Assembly (NCBI RefSeq): GCF_000349945.1
Contig: NC_020516.1
Coordinates: 310,001-374,000, forward strand
Origin: Azoarcus sp. KH32C
GTDB lineage: Bacteria; Pseudomonadota; Gammaproteobacteria; Burkholderiales; Rhodocyclaceae
Direction: 5' to 3'
Length of the DNA stretch: 64,000 nucleotides
The translations under genes and the position numbers were made by a program. Below the pieces are notes generated by a model, which had not been told where the DNA came from, did not search any database, and worked only from the letters and a program-made list of their open reading frames with translations. Shown here one piece after another: positions 42,209-51,220 of this stretch; positions within the stretch are counted from its first letter, which is position 1; every line of letters starts with the position of its first letter.

Positions 42209-44155
42209 ATGAACACGGTTGCCGAACGGCTGGCTGCCCGCACTTGGTCGCAACGGCTGCGCGATGGGCTCGCCGCCCGTGCGATCCTGTTGTTGCTGAT
42301 GCTGGCGCTAACGGCGATTACGCTGATCAGCGTGGTCGGCATCGGGTCGTCCGTACTGGTGGTCGAATCGGTCGGCGGCAGCGCGAGCGTGATCAACGCC
42401 GCCGGGAGCCTGCGGCGGCTCGCACAGCGCGCCGGCACGGTGGCGGTCGCGCGCGGGCTCAACGACCGGAACGGCCAGGCGCGTGTCGAAGAGGCGGTCG
42501 CCACGTTTGAAACGGCGCTGGCTCACCCGGCGCTCGTCGAATTGCTTGCGCGAGAACCGAGCAGCATCTTTTCGTCGATCTTCCGCGGCGTGGAGGTCGG
42601 ATGGCGCGCACGGGTCCGTCCCAGTTTGCTGGAAATCCCCTCGTCCTCGCCCGGCGACCCAGGAGCCGCCGCGCATTACGAGGCCCTGCTTGCCGAGGTC
42701 GATACCTTTGCGGACCAGATCAACACCCTGGTCGCCGTGCTTGAAAGCGATGCCGAATCGCGCATCGCGCAGTTGCGCACGATGCTGGCCGCAGCGCTCG
42801 TGACGCTCCTCGCCGTCGTCGTCGCGGCGCTCTACCTGCTGCGGCGTCGCGTCTTCCAGCCCCTGACCGAATTGCGTCGTTGCGCGGTGCGCATTGCGCG
42901 GGGCGACTTTGCCGCGCGGAGCGAGCACACCGGCCCGGACGAACTGGGGCAGGTCGGGGAGGCCTTCAACGCGATGGCCGAGGAGCTGTCCGGGGCCTAC
43001 CGTGACCTCGAGCGCCGGGTGCAGGACAAGACCTCGGACCTGACGCGCAGCAATCGCGCGCTCGAGCTGCTCTACCACGTGATCTCGCGGCTCTACTACG
43101 CGCCAACGAGCACCGACTCCTACGCCGGGACGCTGCGCGAGCTGGAGAGCACCCTAGGCCTGCAGGGCAGCTTCGTCTGCGTAGAGCCGAAGCTCGGCGG
43201 CGTCGCGACCGTCCTGGCGACGACCTTCGGCGACTGCGCCGAGCGAGAGCTCGGCTCGGCGGCATGCCAGAACTGCTCGGGGCGCGAATCACCGTGGAGC
43301 TACCGCTCCGAGGGCGGCATGGACGTGCTGCAGGTGCCGCTGCGCGACGCGGAGCGGCTCTACGGCATGCTGCGGCTGGCGATGCCGAAGGGCCGGCGCC
43401 TCGCGGACTGGGAGCGCACGCTGCTCGAAGCGGTCACGCGCCACATGGGGATCGCGCTCGGCATTTCCTACCAGAGCGAGCGCGAACGCCTGCTCGCGCT
43501 GCAGGAGGAGCGCTCGACCATCGCCCGTGAGCTCCACGACTCGCTCGCCCAGTCCCTGTCGTTCATGAAGATCCAGGCGAGCCTACTGTCCTCCGCACTG
43601 CACGGCGGACAGGCGGCCGACGAGGCGCAGTCCGTGCTCGCCGATCTCAAGGAGGGCATCAGCTCTGCCTACCGCCAACTGCGCGAGCTGTTGGCGACCT
43701 TCCGCCTGCAGATCGAAGGCGACTTCTCGCGCCTGCTCGGCAACACGGTGTCCGAGTACGCCGCACGCAGCGGCGTGCCGATTGATCTCGAGGTGACGGT
43801 GGGCGATTCCCACCTCACTCCCAATCAGGAAATCCACGTTCTCCACATCATCCGCGAAGGGCTGTCGAACGCGACGCGGCACGCCCAGGCGAGCAGGATC
43901 CGGGTGATGCTGCGGCGTCTCGAAAGCGGGGAGCTCCGTCTCGAAATCGAGGATGATGGCATTGGCATGAAGCCACCCGGCGGCGGCGAGCCGCATCATT
44001 TCGGCCTGACCATCATGGGCGAGCGTGCGCGCGGCCTCGGCGGCGAGTTCGAGATCCAGTCCCGTCCTGGGGGCGGCACGCGCTTGGTGGTACGCTTCTC
44101 GCCCGGCGCGATTCCAACCCTGTTCGCAGAACCCGTCGTTCCGCACCTGACATGA
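42209..44155 (+). CDS. narX: NarX-type nitrate/nitrite sensor histidine kinase
   Basis: A 648-residue inner-membrane kinase. First membrane helix about 24-46; the periplasmic P-box, SVINAAGSLRRLAQRA at about 60-75, is the nitrate-binding element of NarX. Then come a second membrane helix (about 190-210), HAMP (about 212-265), a Cys-containing linker module (FGDCAERELGSAACQNC), the HisKA_3 box with the phospho-His near residue 443 in ARELHDSLAQSLSFMK, and the HATPase domain (about 540-640, with NATRHAQ and DDGIGM). It phosphorylates NarL, encoded downstream with a 4-nt overlap. The GGAGGTAT before the start is both ribosome site and NarL-like half site. Confidence 0.93.
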   Translation: MNTVAERLAARTWSQRLRDGLAARAILLLLMLALTAITLISVVGIGSSVLVVESVGGSASVINAAGSLRRLAQRAGTVAVARGLNDRNGQARVEEAVATFETALAHPALVELLAREPSSIFSSIFRGVEVGWRARVRPSLLEIPSSSPGDPGAAAHYEALLAEVDTFADQINTLVAVLESDAESRIAQLRTMLAAALVTLLAVVVAALYLLRRRVFQPLTELRRCAVRIARGDFAARSEHTGPDELGQVGEAFNAMAEELSGAYRDLERRVQDKTSDLTRSNRALELLYHVISRLYYAPTSTDSYAGTLRELESTLGLQGSFVCVEPKLGGVATVLATTFGDCAERELGSAACQNCSGRESPWSYRSEGGMDVLQVPLRDAERLYGMLRLAMPKGRRLADWERTLLEAVTRHMGIALGISYQSERERLLALQEERSTIARELHDSLAQSLSFMKIQASLLSSALHGGQAADEAQSVLADLKEGISSAYRQLRELLATFRLQIEGDFSRLLGNTVSEYAARSGVPIDLEVTVGDSHLTPNQEIHVLHIIREGLSNATRHAQASRIRVMLRRLESGELRLEIEDDGIGMKPPGGGEPHHFGLTIMGERARGLGGEFEIQSRPGGGTRLVVRFSPGAIPTLFAEPVVPHLT

Positions 44156-44805
44156 CCGAATCCTCTCCCAGCGTCATCATCATCGACGACCACCCGCTGT
44201 TCCGCCGCGGCATGATTCAGCTGCTGCGGACCATCCCCGGTTTCCGCCTGCTCGCCGAAGCGGCCGACGGTCATGACGGGCTCGTGCAGACGCTGCGTCT
44301 GCGCCCCGACCTGCTGCTGCTCGATCTCAACATGAAGGGCATGTCCGGGCTCGACGTGCTGCGCCTCGTCAAGCAGGCAGACCTCGACACGCGCGTCGTC
44401 ATGGTCACGGTGTCGGACGCCGCCGACGACCTCGTCGCCGCCCTGCGCGCCGGTGCCGACGGCTACCTGCTGAAGGACATGGAGCCCGAAGCGATGGTCG
44501 AGGCTCTGACCGCCGCCGCCGCGGGCCGCATCGTCGTGTCCGACGCGCTGACCCACCTCCTCGCCGTCGCGCTGCGCAAGGAAAAACGTCCCGAAAGCGC
44601 TGCTGCCGCGGGCCTCACCGAGCGTGAGCAGGGCATCCTCGCCCACATCGCGGGGGGGCTCTCGAACAAGCAGATCGCGCGCGAACTCGACATCACCGAG
44701 GGGACCGTGAAGGTCCACGTCAAACATCTGCTGCGCAAGCTCAATTTCCGCTCCCGCGTCGAAGCCGCCGTGTGGGCGGTCGAACACCTTCGAAGCGAGC
44801 GCTGA
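44152..44805 (+). CDS. narL: NarL-type response regulator
   Basis: A 217-residue regulator with a receiver domain (about 6-120; phospho-Asp in LLLLDLNMKGMSG, acidic pair IIDDHPL, Lys in GYLLKDMEPE) and a LuxR-type DNA-binding domain (about 150-215; LTEREQGILAHIAGGLSNKQIARELDITEGTVKVHVKHLLRKL). It is the partner of NarX and likely controls nap and related genes according to nitrate or nitrite. The start overlaps the narX stop by 4 nt. A hairpin follows at 44833-44851 without a clear T run. Confidence 0.95.
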   Translation: MTESSPSVIIIDDHPLFRRGMIQLLRTIPGFRLLAEAADGHDGLVQTLRLRPDLLLLDLNMKGMSGLDVLRLVKQADLDTRVVMVTVSDAADDLVAALRAGADGYLLKDMEPEAMVEALTAAAAGRIVVSDALTHLLAVALRKEKRPESAAAAGLTEREQGILAHIAGGLSNKQIARELDITEGTVKVHVKHLLRKLNFRSRVEAAVWAVEHLRSER

Positions 44806-44832
44806 AGCCGCTCGCCGCCCTGCCAGGGGCGG

Positions 44833-44851
44833 GCGGATACAAAAAATCCGC
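44833..44851. repeat. Inverted repeat before the nap promoter
   Basis: GCGGAT-ACAAAAA-ATCCGC, 6-bp arms with a 7-nt loop, ending 2 nt before the FNR-type box. It may be an operator or a weak narL terminator; the loop holds the A run. Confidence 0.35.
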
Positions 44852-44853
44852 GC

Positions 44854-44896
44854 CTTGACTGCGGTCAAGGTATGCCGTCGTGCTCGCGTGTCCAAT
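44854..44896 (+). promoter_or_regulatory. FNR/DNR-type box and -10 of the nap operon
   Basis: CTTGAC-TGCG-GTCAAG (44854-44869) is a perfect 6-4-6 palindrome matching the FNR/DNR consensus half site TTGA(C/T). Its centre is 32 nt before the centre of TCCAAT (44891-44896), a 4-of-6 -10 element. That is the exact geometry of class II FNR-activated promoters (box at -41.5), predicting a start near 44903, 32 nt before napF. No other good -35 is present. Confidence 0.7.
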
Positions 44897-44934
44897 GAAA
44901 ACCCGTAGAGATATTAGGGTAATTGGTGGAGTAC

Positions 44935-45438
44935 ATGGCGATCTCGCGTCGCGGATTCCTGCGCGGACATCGGGACCCGCTCCAGGCGGTGCAGTTTCCT
45001 CCGTGGAGCGGCCGACCGGACGATTTTCCCGATCGCTGCACGCGCTGCGGCGACTGCGTGAAGGCCTGCCCGACGGCGATCCTGATCACCGGTGACGGAG
45101 CGTTTCCGACGGTCGATTTCGGTCGCGGCGAATGCACCTTCTGCGGCGATTGCGTTGCGGCCTGCGGCGTTCGGGCGCTGCGGCGCGACGGTGAATCCCC
45201 CTGGAATCTGAAAGCTGTAATCGGCGACGGCTGCGTCGCCCGGCAGGCGGTCGAATGCCGCGTATGCGGCGAAGCCTGCCCGGTCGGCGCAATCCGCTTT
45301 CGCCCGACGATCGGCGGCATCGCACAGCCGCAGCTCGACTCTGCCCTCTGTACGGGTTGCGGCGCCTGCCAGGCGCCCTGCCCGGTCGGGGCTCTCCGGC
45401 TGACGGAGCAGATCAAGCAAGTGGAGGCACGGCAATGA
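44935..45438 (+). CDS. napF: NapF, ferredoxin-type accessory protein of periplasmic nitrate reductase
   Basis: A 167-residue cytoplasmic iron-sulfur protein involved in maturation of NapA. Four Cys clusters are visible: CTRCGDCVKACP, CTFCGDCVAACG, a CxxCxxxCP-like VECRVCGEACP and CTGCGACQAPCP. ATG 44935 begins the usual NapF start (MAISRRGFLRG); a GTG at 44923 in the same frame is less likely. The twin-Arg-like N-terminus SRRGFLRG is typical of NapF and does not imply export. First gene of napFDAGHBC; overlaps napD by 4 nt. Confidence 0.93.
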   Translation: MAISRRGFLRGHRDPLQAVQFPPWSGRPDDFPDRCTRCGDCVKACPTAILITGDGAFPTVDFGRGECTFCGDCVAACGVRALRRDGESPWNLKAVIGDGCVARQAVECRVCGEACPVGAIRFRPTIGGIAQPQLDSALCTGCGACQAPCPVGALRLTEQIKQVEARQ

Positions 45439-45761
45439 AGATCGCAAGTCTTGTGGTTCACGTGAAACCCGAGCACATCGATGCCCTCAGCGCGTCGCTC
45501 AGGGACATTCCCGGCGTCGGCGTGCATGGCGCGAACGTCGAGCAGGGGCGCGTCATCGTGACGATCGAGGACGGCGAGGGCTACCGGATGGAGGAATCGA
45601 TCCTCGCCGTGAACGTCGCCCCCCATGTCATGGCCGTAACGCTTGCATACGAATACACGGATGAAGGTTTGACTGGCGAATTGGAACCCCCCGAACCGAT
45701 CCCGGACCTGCCGCCCAAGAAGGCGGACGGCACCGGCGGCGCTCAGGACAAGGAGGCTTGA
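45435..45761 (+). CDS. napD: NapD, chaperone for NapA maturation
   Basis: A 108-residue cytoplasmic protein (KIASLVVHVKPEHIDALSASLRDIPGVGVHG) that binds the twin-arginine signal of NapA and holds it until the cofactor is inserted. The ferredoxin-like fold occupies about 1-80; the last 28 residues are an acidic Pro-rich tail longer than in E. coli NapD (87 residues). It overlaps napF and precedes napA by 1 nt, with AAGGAGG at the end of the gene serving napA. Confidence 0.93.
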   Translation: MKIASLVVHVKPEHIDALSASLRDIPGVGVHGANVEQGRVIVTIEDGEGYRMEESILAVNVAPHVMAVTLAYEYTDEGLTGELEPPEPIPDLPPKKADGTGGAQDKEA

Positions 45762-45762
45762 A

Positions 45763-48309
45763 ATGACCATGGATAGACGCGAATTCATCAAGACCAATGC
45801 GATCGCCGCAGCGGCCGCCACTGCCGGCATCGGCATCCCGGTCGTCGCCGAGGCCCAGGCGCCTGGCGCGAACGGCACCAAGGTGCGCTGGGACAAGGCC
45901 GCCTGCCGCTTCTGCGGCACCGGCTGCTCGGTGCTCGTCGGCGTGCAGAACGGGCGCGTCGTCGCGACCCAGGGCGACCCGGATTCGCCCGTTAACCGCG
46001 GCATCAACTGCATCAAGGGCTACTTCCTGTCGAAGATCATGTACGGCCAGGACCGGCTCACGAAGCCGATGCTGCGCATGAAGAACGGCAAGTACGACAA
46101 GAACGGCGAATTCGCGCCGATCACCTGGGACCAGGCCTTCGACATCATGGCCGAGAAGTGGAAGGCCGCGATCAAGCAGCACGGCCCGGACTCCGTCGCG
46201 ATGTTCGGCTCGGGTCAATGGACGATCTGGGAAGGCTATGCCGCCTCCAAGCTGATGAAGGCCGGTCTGCGCACCAACAACCTCGACCCCAACGCCCGCC
46301 ACTGCATGGCGAGCGCTGTCGCGGGCTTCATGCGCACCTTCGGCATGGACGAGCCGATGGGCTGCTACGACGACATCGAGAACGCCGACGCCTTCGTGCT
46401 GTGGGGTTCGAACATGGCGGAGATGCACCCGGTCCTGTGGTCGCGCATCACCGACCGGCGCTTGTCGAAGGAAGGCACCGAAGTCCACGTGCTGTCGACC
46501 TATGAGCACCGCTCCTTCGAGCTCGCCGACAACGGCATGGTGTTCGTGCCGCAGACCGATCTCGCGATCCTGAACTACATCTGCAACTACATCATCCAGA
46601 ACAAGAAGGTTAACACCGAGTTCGTCAAGGCCCACGTCAATTTCAAGAAGGGCGAAACCGACATCGGCTACGGCCTGCGCCCGAACCACCCGCTCGAAGC
46701 CAACACCACCAACAACGGCTATCCCGGTGCGGACGGCAAGCCGAAGGGCAACACCGGGGCCGCAACCGACATCAGTTTCGAGGAATTCGCGAAGTTCGTC
46801 TCCGAATACACGCTGGAAAAGGCGTCGAAGCTCTCCGGCGTGCCCGCCGAAAAGCTCGAGCGCCTGGCGAAGCTCTACGCCGACCCGAAGAAGAAGGTCG
46901 TGTCCTACTGGACGATGGGCTTCAACCAGCACACCCGGGGCTCCTGGGCGAACAACATGATCTACAACGTGCACCTGCTGGTCGGCAAGATCGCCGAGCC
47001 CGGCAACAGTCCGTTTTCGCTCACCGGCCAGCCTTCGGCCTGCGGCACCGCGCGCGAAGTCGGCACCTTCGCCCACCGCCTGCCCGCCGACATGGTCGTC
47101 GCGAACCCGATACACCGCGCGACCGCCGAAAAGATCTGGCAACTGCCCGAAGGCACGATCCCCGAAAAGATGGGTCTGCACGCGGTCGCCCAAAGCCGCG
47201 CGCTGAAGGACGGCAAGATCAAGTGCTATTGGACCGCCGTCACCAACAACATGCAGGCCGGCCCCAACGTCAACGGCGAGATCTACCCCGGCTGGCGCAA
47301 TCCGGAAGCCTTCGTCGTCGTCTCCGACGTCTACCCGACCGTCTCCGCACTGTCAGCCGACCTGATCCTCCCCGCCGCGATGTGGACCGAGAAGGAAGGC
47401 GCCTTCGGCAACGCCGAGCGTCGCACCCAGTTCTGGCGCCAGCAGGTCTCGGCGCCGGGCCAGGCGAAGTCCGACCTGTGGCAGCTCATCGAGTTCTCCA
47501 AGCGCTTCAAGGTCGAGGACGTGTGGCCCGCGGAACTCATCGCGAAGAAGCCGGAAGTCAAGGGCAAGACCTTGTTCGACATCCTCTACAAGAACGGCGT
47601 CGTCAACAAGTTCCCGCTGTCGGACATGCAGAAGGACAACGCCCACGCGATCCCCGCGTATGCCAACGACGAGTCGAAGGAACTCGGCTTCTACCTGCAG
47701 AAGGGCCTCTTCGAGGAATACGCCTCCTTCGGCCGCGGCCACGGCCACGACCTCGCCGACTTCGCCGACTACCACAAGGCCCGCGGTCTGCGCTGGCCGG
47801 TCGTCGATGGCAAGGAAACGCTGTGGCGCTATCGCGAAGGCTACGACCCCTATGTCAAGACCGGCGAGAGCATCAAGTTCTACGGCCAGAAGGACGGTCG
47901 CGCCGTGATCTTCGCGCTGCCCTACCAGGATCCGCCCGAGATGCCGGACAAGGACTTCGACATGTGGCTGTGCACGGGGCGCGTGCTCGAGCACTGGCAC
48001 ACCGGCACGATGACCCGGCGCGTCGCCGAGCTGCACCGCGCCGTGCCCGAGGCGGTGATCTTCATGCATCCGGACGACGCCACCAAGCGCGGCCTGCAGC
48101 GCGGCATGATGGTCAAGGTCGCCTCGCGCCGTGGCGAGATCACCGTCCGCCTCGAGACGCGCGGCCGCAACAAGCCGCCGGTCGGCCTCGTCTTCATCCC
48201 GTTCTTCGACGAAGGGCGCCTCGTCAACAAGCTCACGCTCGACGCGACCTGCCCGATCTCGAAGCAGACCGACTTCAAGAAGTGCGCCGTCAAGGTGCTC
48301 AAGGCCTGA
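45763..48309 (+). CDS. napA: NapA, periplasmic nitrate reductase catalytic subunit
   Basis: An 848-residue periplasmic molybdoenzyme (bis-MGD and one [4Fe-4S]) that reduces nitrate to nitrite with electrons from NapB. Tat signal DRREFIKTNAIAAAAATAGIG at the N-terminus; [4Fe-4S] ligands CRFCGTGCSVLVGVQNG and the last Cys in GINCIKGYF; the Mo-ligating Cys in DPNARHCMASAVAG. Length matches the family. The start is fixed by AAGGAGG just upstream. Export requires the Tat system and NapD. The gene is followed after 10 nt by napG. Confidence 0.97.
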   Translation: MTMDRREFIKTNAIAAAAATAGIGIPVVAEAQAPGANGTKVRWDKAACRFCGTGCSVLVGVQNGRVVATQGDPDSPVNRGINCIKGYFLSKIMYGQDRLTKPMLRMKNGKYDKNGEFAPITWDQAFDIMAEKWKAAIKQHGPDSVAMFGSGQWTIWEGYAASKLMKAGLRTNNLDPNARHCMASAVAGFMRTFGMDEPMGCYDDIENADAFVLWGSNMAEMHPVLWSRITDRRLSKEGTEVHVLSTYEHRSFELADNGMVFVPQTDLAILNYICNYIIQNKKVNTEFVKAHVNFKKGETDIGYGLRPNHPLEANTTNNGYPGADGKPKGNTGAATDISFEEFAKFVSEYTLEKASKLSGVPAEKLERLAKLYADPKKKVVSYWTMGFNQHTRGSWANNMIYNVHLLVGKIAEPGNSPFSLTGQPSACGTAREVGTFAHRLPADMVVANPIHRATAEKIWQLPEGTIPEKMGLHAVAQSRALKDGKIKCYWTAVTNNMQAGPNVNGEIYPGWRNPEAFVVVSDVYPTVSALSADLILPAAMWTEKEGAFGNAERRTQFWRQQVSAPGQAKSDLWQLIEFSKRFKVEDVWPAELIAKKPEVKGKTLFDILYKNGVVNKFPLSDMQKDNAHAIPAYANDESKELGFYLQKGLFEEYASFGRGHGHDLADFADYHKARGLRWPVVDGKETLWRYREGYDPYVKTGESIKFYGQKDGRAVIFALPYQDPPEMPDKDFDMWLCTGRVLEHWHTGTMTRRVAELHRAVPEAVIFMHPDDATKRGLQRGMMVKVASRRGEITVRLETRGRNKPPVGLVFIPFFDEGRLVNKLTLDATCPISKQTDFKKCAVKVLKA

Positions 48310-48319
48310 GGAGAGCGTA

Positions 48320-49219
48320 GTGCCGGGTGACGACAAGGTGTCTCCTGGCCTGACGCAAGCGACCATGACCGACGTTCAGCACAAACCGGCCGTCACGGCA
48401 GCCATTGCCCCGCGCCGCCGCTTCCTACGCGAAGCGGCCGGCGTGGCCGGCGGTGCCTGCCTGCTGTCGCTCGGTGTCGGCCTGTATGCGGAGCAGGCGC
48501 GCGCGCTGCCGCCGACCGCGCTGCGTCCGCCCGGCGCGCTGCCCGAGGACGACTTCCTCGCCGCCTGCGTGCGCTGCGGCCTGTGCGTGCGCGACTGCCC
48601 CTATCACACGCTGAGCCTCGCCGCGCTCGGCGACGGCGTCGTGCCCGGCACGCCGTCCTTCGCCGCCCGCCGCGTACCCTGCGAGATGTGCGAGGACATC
48701 CCCTGCGTGGCCGCCTGCCCGACCGGCGCCCTGGACCACGGCCTCACCGACATCGGCAAGGCGCGCATGGGCCTCGCGGCGCTGATCGACCACGAAACCT
48801 GCCTCAATTTCCTCGGCCTGCGCTGCGACGTCTGCTACCGCGTCTGCCCCGTCATCGACAAGGCGATCACCCTCGAACGCCAACACAACCCGCACTCGGA
48901 CCGCCATGCGATGCTGCTGCCGACCGTGCATTCAGACTACTGCACGGGTTGCGGCAAGTGCGAGAAATCCTGCGTGCTGCCGGGCGAAGCCGCGATCAAG
49001 GTCCTGCCCGTCAAGCTCGCCAAGGGCTCGCGTGCGGCGCACTACCGCAAGGGCTGGGAAGAAAAGGACGCCGCCGGCGGGTCGCTGATTGGTGACCAAC
49101 TCGAACTGCCCGTACGCGGCCTCGAAGGCAAACCTTACGGTGACACGCGCGTCAATCCGGGCGAAGGCCCCGCCTCCGGCCCGTTGCGCGGTGGCCTCGA
49201 TTCCGGGTGGCAGCCATGA
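48320..49219 (+). CDS. napG: NapG, ferredoxin-type quinol-oxidation component
   Basis: A 299-residue protein with a Tat-type signal (RRRFLREAAGVAGGACLLSLGVG) and four [4Fe-4S] motifs: CVRCGLCVRDCP, CEMCEDIPCVAACP, CDVCYRVCP and CTGCGKCEKSCV. With NapH it transfers electrons from quinol to NapC/NapB. I chose GTG 48320 because GGAG lies at good spacing after the napA stop; ATG 48365 has no good ribosome site, although both keep the Tat motif. The stop overlaps napH. Confidence 0.9.
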   Translation: MPGDDKVSPGLTQATMTDVQHKPAVTAAIAPRRRFLREAAGVAGGACLLSLGVGLYAEQARALPPTALRPPGALPEDDFLAACVRCGLCVRDCPYHTLSLAALGDGVVPGTPSFAARRVPCEMCEDIPCVAACPTGALDHGLTDIGKARMGLAALIDHETCLNFLGLRCDVCYRVCPVIDKAITLERQHNPHSDRHAMLLPTVHSDYCTGCGKCEKSCVLPGEAAIKVLPVKLAKGSRAAHYRKGWEEKDAAGGSLIGDQLELPVRGLEGKPYGDTRVNPGEGPASGPLRGGLDSGWQP

Positions 49220-50100
49220 AAGCCGCCGCACGCACCGTGCAAGCCTCGCGGCGCTCCCCGGGCCGCGAAGCCGTCGCCGCCAAGGGCCGGCTCGCCGCGC
49301 ACAAATGGCTGCTGCTGCGCCGTGCGACGCAATTCGGCATCTTCGCGCTCTTTCTCGCCGGCCCGCTCGCCGGCGTATCGATCGTCAAGGGCAGCCTCGC
49401 GTCGAGCCTCACCCTCGGCGTACTGCCGCTCACCGATCCCTACCTGCTGCTGCAATCGCTCGCCTCCGGCATGCGGCCCTACCGCGAGGCGCTGATCGGC
49501 GGCGCAATCGTCCTCGCCTTCTACCTCCTCGTCGGCGGCCGAAGCTACTGCGCCTGGGTTTGCCCGATGAGCATCGTCACCGACGCCGCGGCCTGGCTTC
49601 GCCGCCGCCTCGGCCTGAAGGGGGGCAGGGCGCCATCGTCCGACACCCGTTACTGGCTCCTCGCCTTCACCCTCGTCGCGGCCTTCGCGACCGGCAGTCT
49701 CGCGTGGGAGTGGGTCAATCCGGTCTCGATGCTGCAACGCGGCCTCATTTTCGGCGGCGGGCTGGCGTGGGGCATCGTCGCCGTCGTCTTCCTCTACGAC
49801 CTGCTGATCGCCCCGCGCGGTTGGTGCGGTCATGTTTGTCCGATGGGTGCCTTCTACAGCCTTCTCGGCCCCCTTGCGCGAGTCCGCGTTGCCGCGCAAC
49901 GACGTGCCGCCTGCGACGACTGCATGGACTGCTTTGCCGTCTGCCCCGAACCCCAGGTGATCCGCCCGGCCTTGAAAGCCGTCGGGCAGATCCATTCGCT
50001 CATCCTCGATCGCAACTGCACCACCTGCGGCCGCTGCATCGACGTGTGCGCCAAGGACGTCTTCCAAATTACGACCCGAATTGATAGGAGCGAGTCATGA
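49216..50100 (+). CDS. napH: NapH, membrane quinol dehydrogenase subunit
   Basis: A 294-residue inner-membrane protein with about four transmembrane segments (for example ATQFGIFALFLAGPLAGVSIV and ALIGGAIVLAFYLLVG). Two CXXXCP motifs occur (YCAWVCPMS and WCGHVCPMG). A cytoplasmic 4Fe-4S tail follows, CDDCMDCFAVCP and CTTCGRCIDVCAKD. It partners NapG. ATG 49216 overlaps the napG stop (ATGA); GTG 49207 is an alternative start. Confidence 0.92.
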   Translation: MKAAARTVQASRRSPGREAVAAKGRLAAHKWLLLRRATQFGIFALFLAGPLAGVSIVKGSLASSLTLGVLPLTDPYLLLQSLASGMRPYREALIGGAIVLAFYLLVGGRSYCAWVCPMSIVTDAAAWLRRRLGLKGGRAPSSDTRYWLLAFTLVAAFATGSLAWEWVNPVSMLQRGLIFGGGLAWGIVAVVFLYDLLIAPRGWCGHVCPMGAFYSLLGPLARVRVAAQRRAACDDCMDCFAVCPEPQVIRPALKAVGQIHSLILDRNCTTCGRCIDVCAKDVFQITTRIDRSES

Positions 50101-50549
50101 AAAGACAGACCCGAAACCTCGCGATGACCCTCGCAGCCGCACTGTGTCTCGGCGTCCTGACCGGCACCGCCGGCGCCGCAGACACCGTGCGCAGCTTGCG
50201 CGGCGTGTCCGTCGAAGCCCCCGAGCCCGCGACCGAAGCGCCCCACAATCGCGCCGACAGCCCGCCGATCGCGCGCGACTACGTCCAGCAGCCGCCGCTG
50301 ATTCCCCACAAGATCGACAGCTACGAGATCTCGAAGAACTTCAACAAGTGCATGGACTGCCATTCCTGGAGCCGCTACCAGGAATTCAACGCGACCAAGG
50401 TCAGCCTCACGCACTTCAAGGACCGCGAAGGCGGCGAGCTCTCCAACATCTCCCCGCGCCGCTACTTCTGCACGCAGTGCCACATCCCGCAGTCCGACGC
50501 TAAGCCGCTCGTCGAAAACACCTTCAAGCGCGCCGACGGCCTGCGTTGA
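50097..50549 (+). CDS. napB: NapB, diheme cytochrome c subunit of periplasmic nitrate reductase
   Basis: A 150-residue periplasmic protein with signal peptide TLAAALCLGVLTGTAGA and two haem sites, CMDCH and CTQCH, plus the distal His in PHKIDSYEIS. It passes electrons to NapA. Haem attachment depends on the Ccm system encoded next. Overlaps napH by 4 nt; napC follows after 32 nt. Confidence 0.95.
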   Translation: MKRQTRNLAMTLAAALCLGVLTGTAGAADTVRSLRGVSVEAPEPATEAPHNRADSPPIARDYVQQPPLIPHKIDSYEISKNFNKCMDCHSWSRYQEFNATKVSLTHFKDREGGELSNISPRRYFCTQCHIPQSDAKPLVENTFKRADGLR

Positions 50550-50581
50550 TCCGCTCGGCGCAAGCACAAAGGGAACCGAAT

Positions 50582-51220
50582 ATGACTCACGACAATAACA
50601 ACGGCAAGGGAGCCCGGTGGCAGCGGCTTCGCCGCCTCGTCTTCGGCATCGGCGGCGTCGCTTTCGTCGCAGGCATCGTCTTCTGGGGCGGCTTCAATAC
50701 CGTCCTCGAACTGACCAACCGCGAAGCCTTTTGCGTCGGCTGCCACGAGATGAAGGACAACGTCTTCAAGGAGTACCGCAACACCATCCACTACCAGAAC
50801 CGGACCGGCGTGCGCGCCACCTGCCCGGACTGCCACGTGCCGAAGGAATGGGTTCCCAAGATCCTGCGCAAGATCCAGGCGTCGAACGAAGTCCTTCACC
50901 ACCTGCTCGGCTCCATCAACACGCCTGAAAAATTCAGCGCCAAGCGCATCGAGCTCGCCCAGCACGAGTGGGCGCGGATGAAGAAGAACAACTCGCAGGA
51001 ATGCCGCAATTGTCATAACTACGAGTACTTCGACTACTCCGTCCAGGGGCGCCGCTCCAACAAGGCCCACCAGGCCGGGCTCGCCGAAGGCAAGACCTGC
51101 ATCGACTGCCACAAGGGCATCGCGCACTCCCTGCCGCCGATCGAACAGGCGATCGGCGCCGGCCGCGAAGGCGTCGCGCCGGAAGTCTTCCATCCGCCGG
51201 GCGCGCCCAAACAGGAATAA
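50582..51220 (+). CDS. napC: NapC, tetraheme cytochrome c quinol dehydrogenase
   Basis: A 212-residue NapC/NirT-type protein with one N-terminal membrane anchor (about 18-37) and four CXXCH sites: CVGCH, CPDCH, CRNCH, CIDCH. It oxidises quinol in the membrane and delivers electrons to NapB. ATG 50582 is preferred over the longer frame because it sits directly after a GGGAACC-type site and gives a normal NapC N-terminus. The nap genes end here; 114 nt separate it from ccmA, with three inverted repeats in between. Confidence 0.95.
   Translation: MTHDNNNGKGARWQRLRRLVFGIGGVAFVAGIVFWGGFNTVLELTNREAFCVGCHEMKDNVFKEYRNTIHYQNRTGVRATCPDCHVPKEWVPKILRKIQASNEVLHHLLGSINTPEKFSAKRIELAQHEWARMKKNNSQECRNCHNYEYFDYSVQGRRSNKAHQAGLAEGKTCIDCHKGIAHSLPPIEQAIGAGREGVAPEVFHPPGAPKQE

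Noticed and set aside
45628..47193. Minus-strand open frame opposite napA
   Set aside because: Shadow of napA; no plausible domain or ribosome site.
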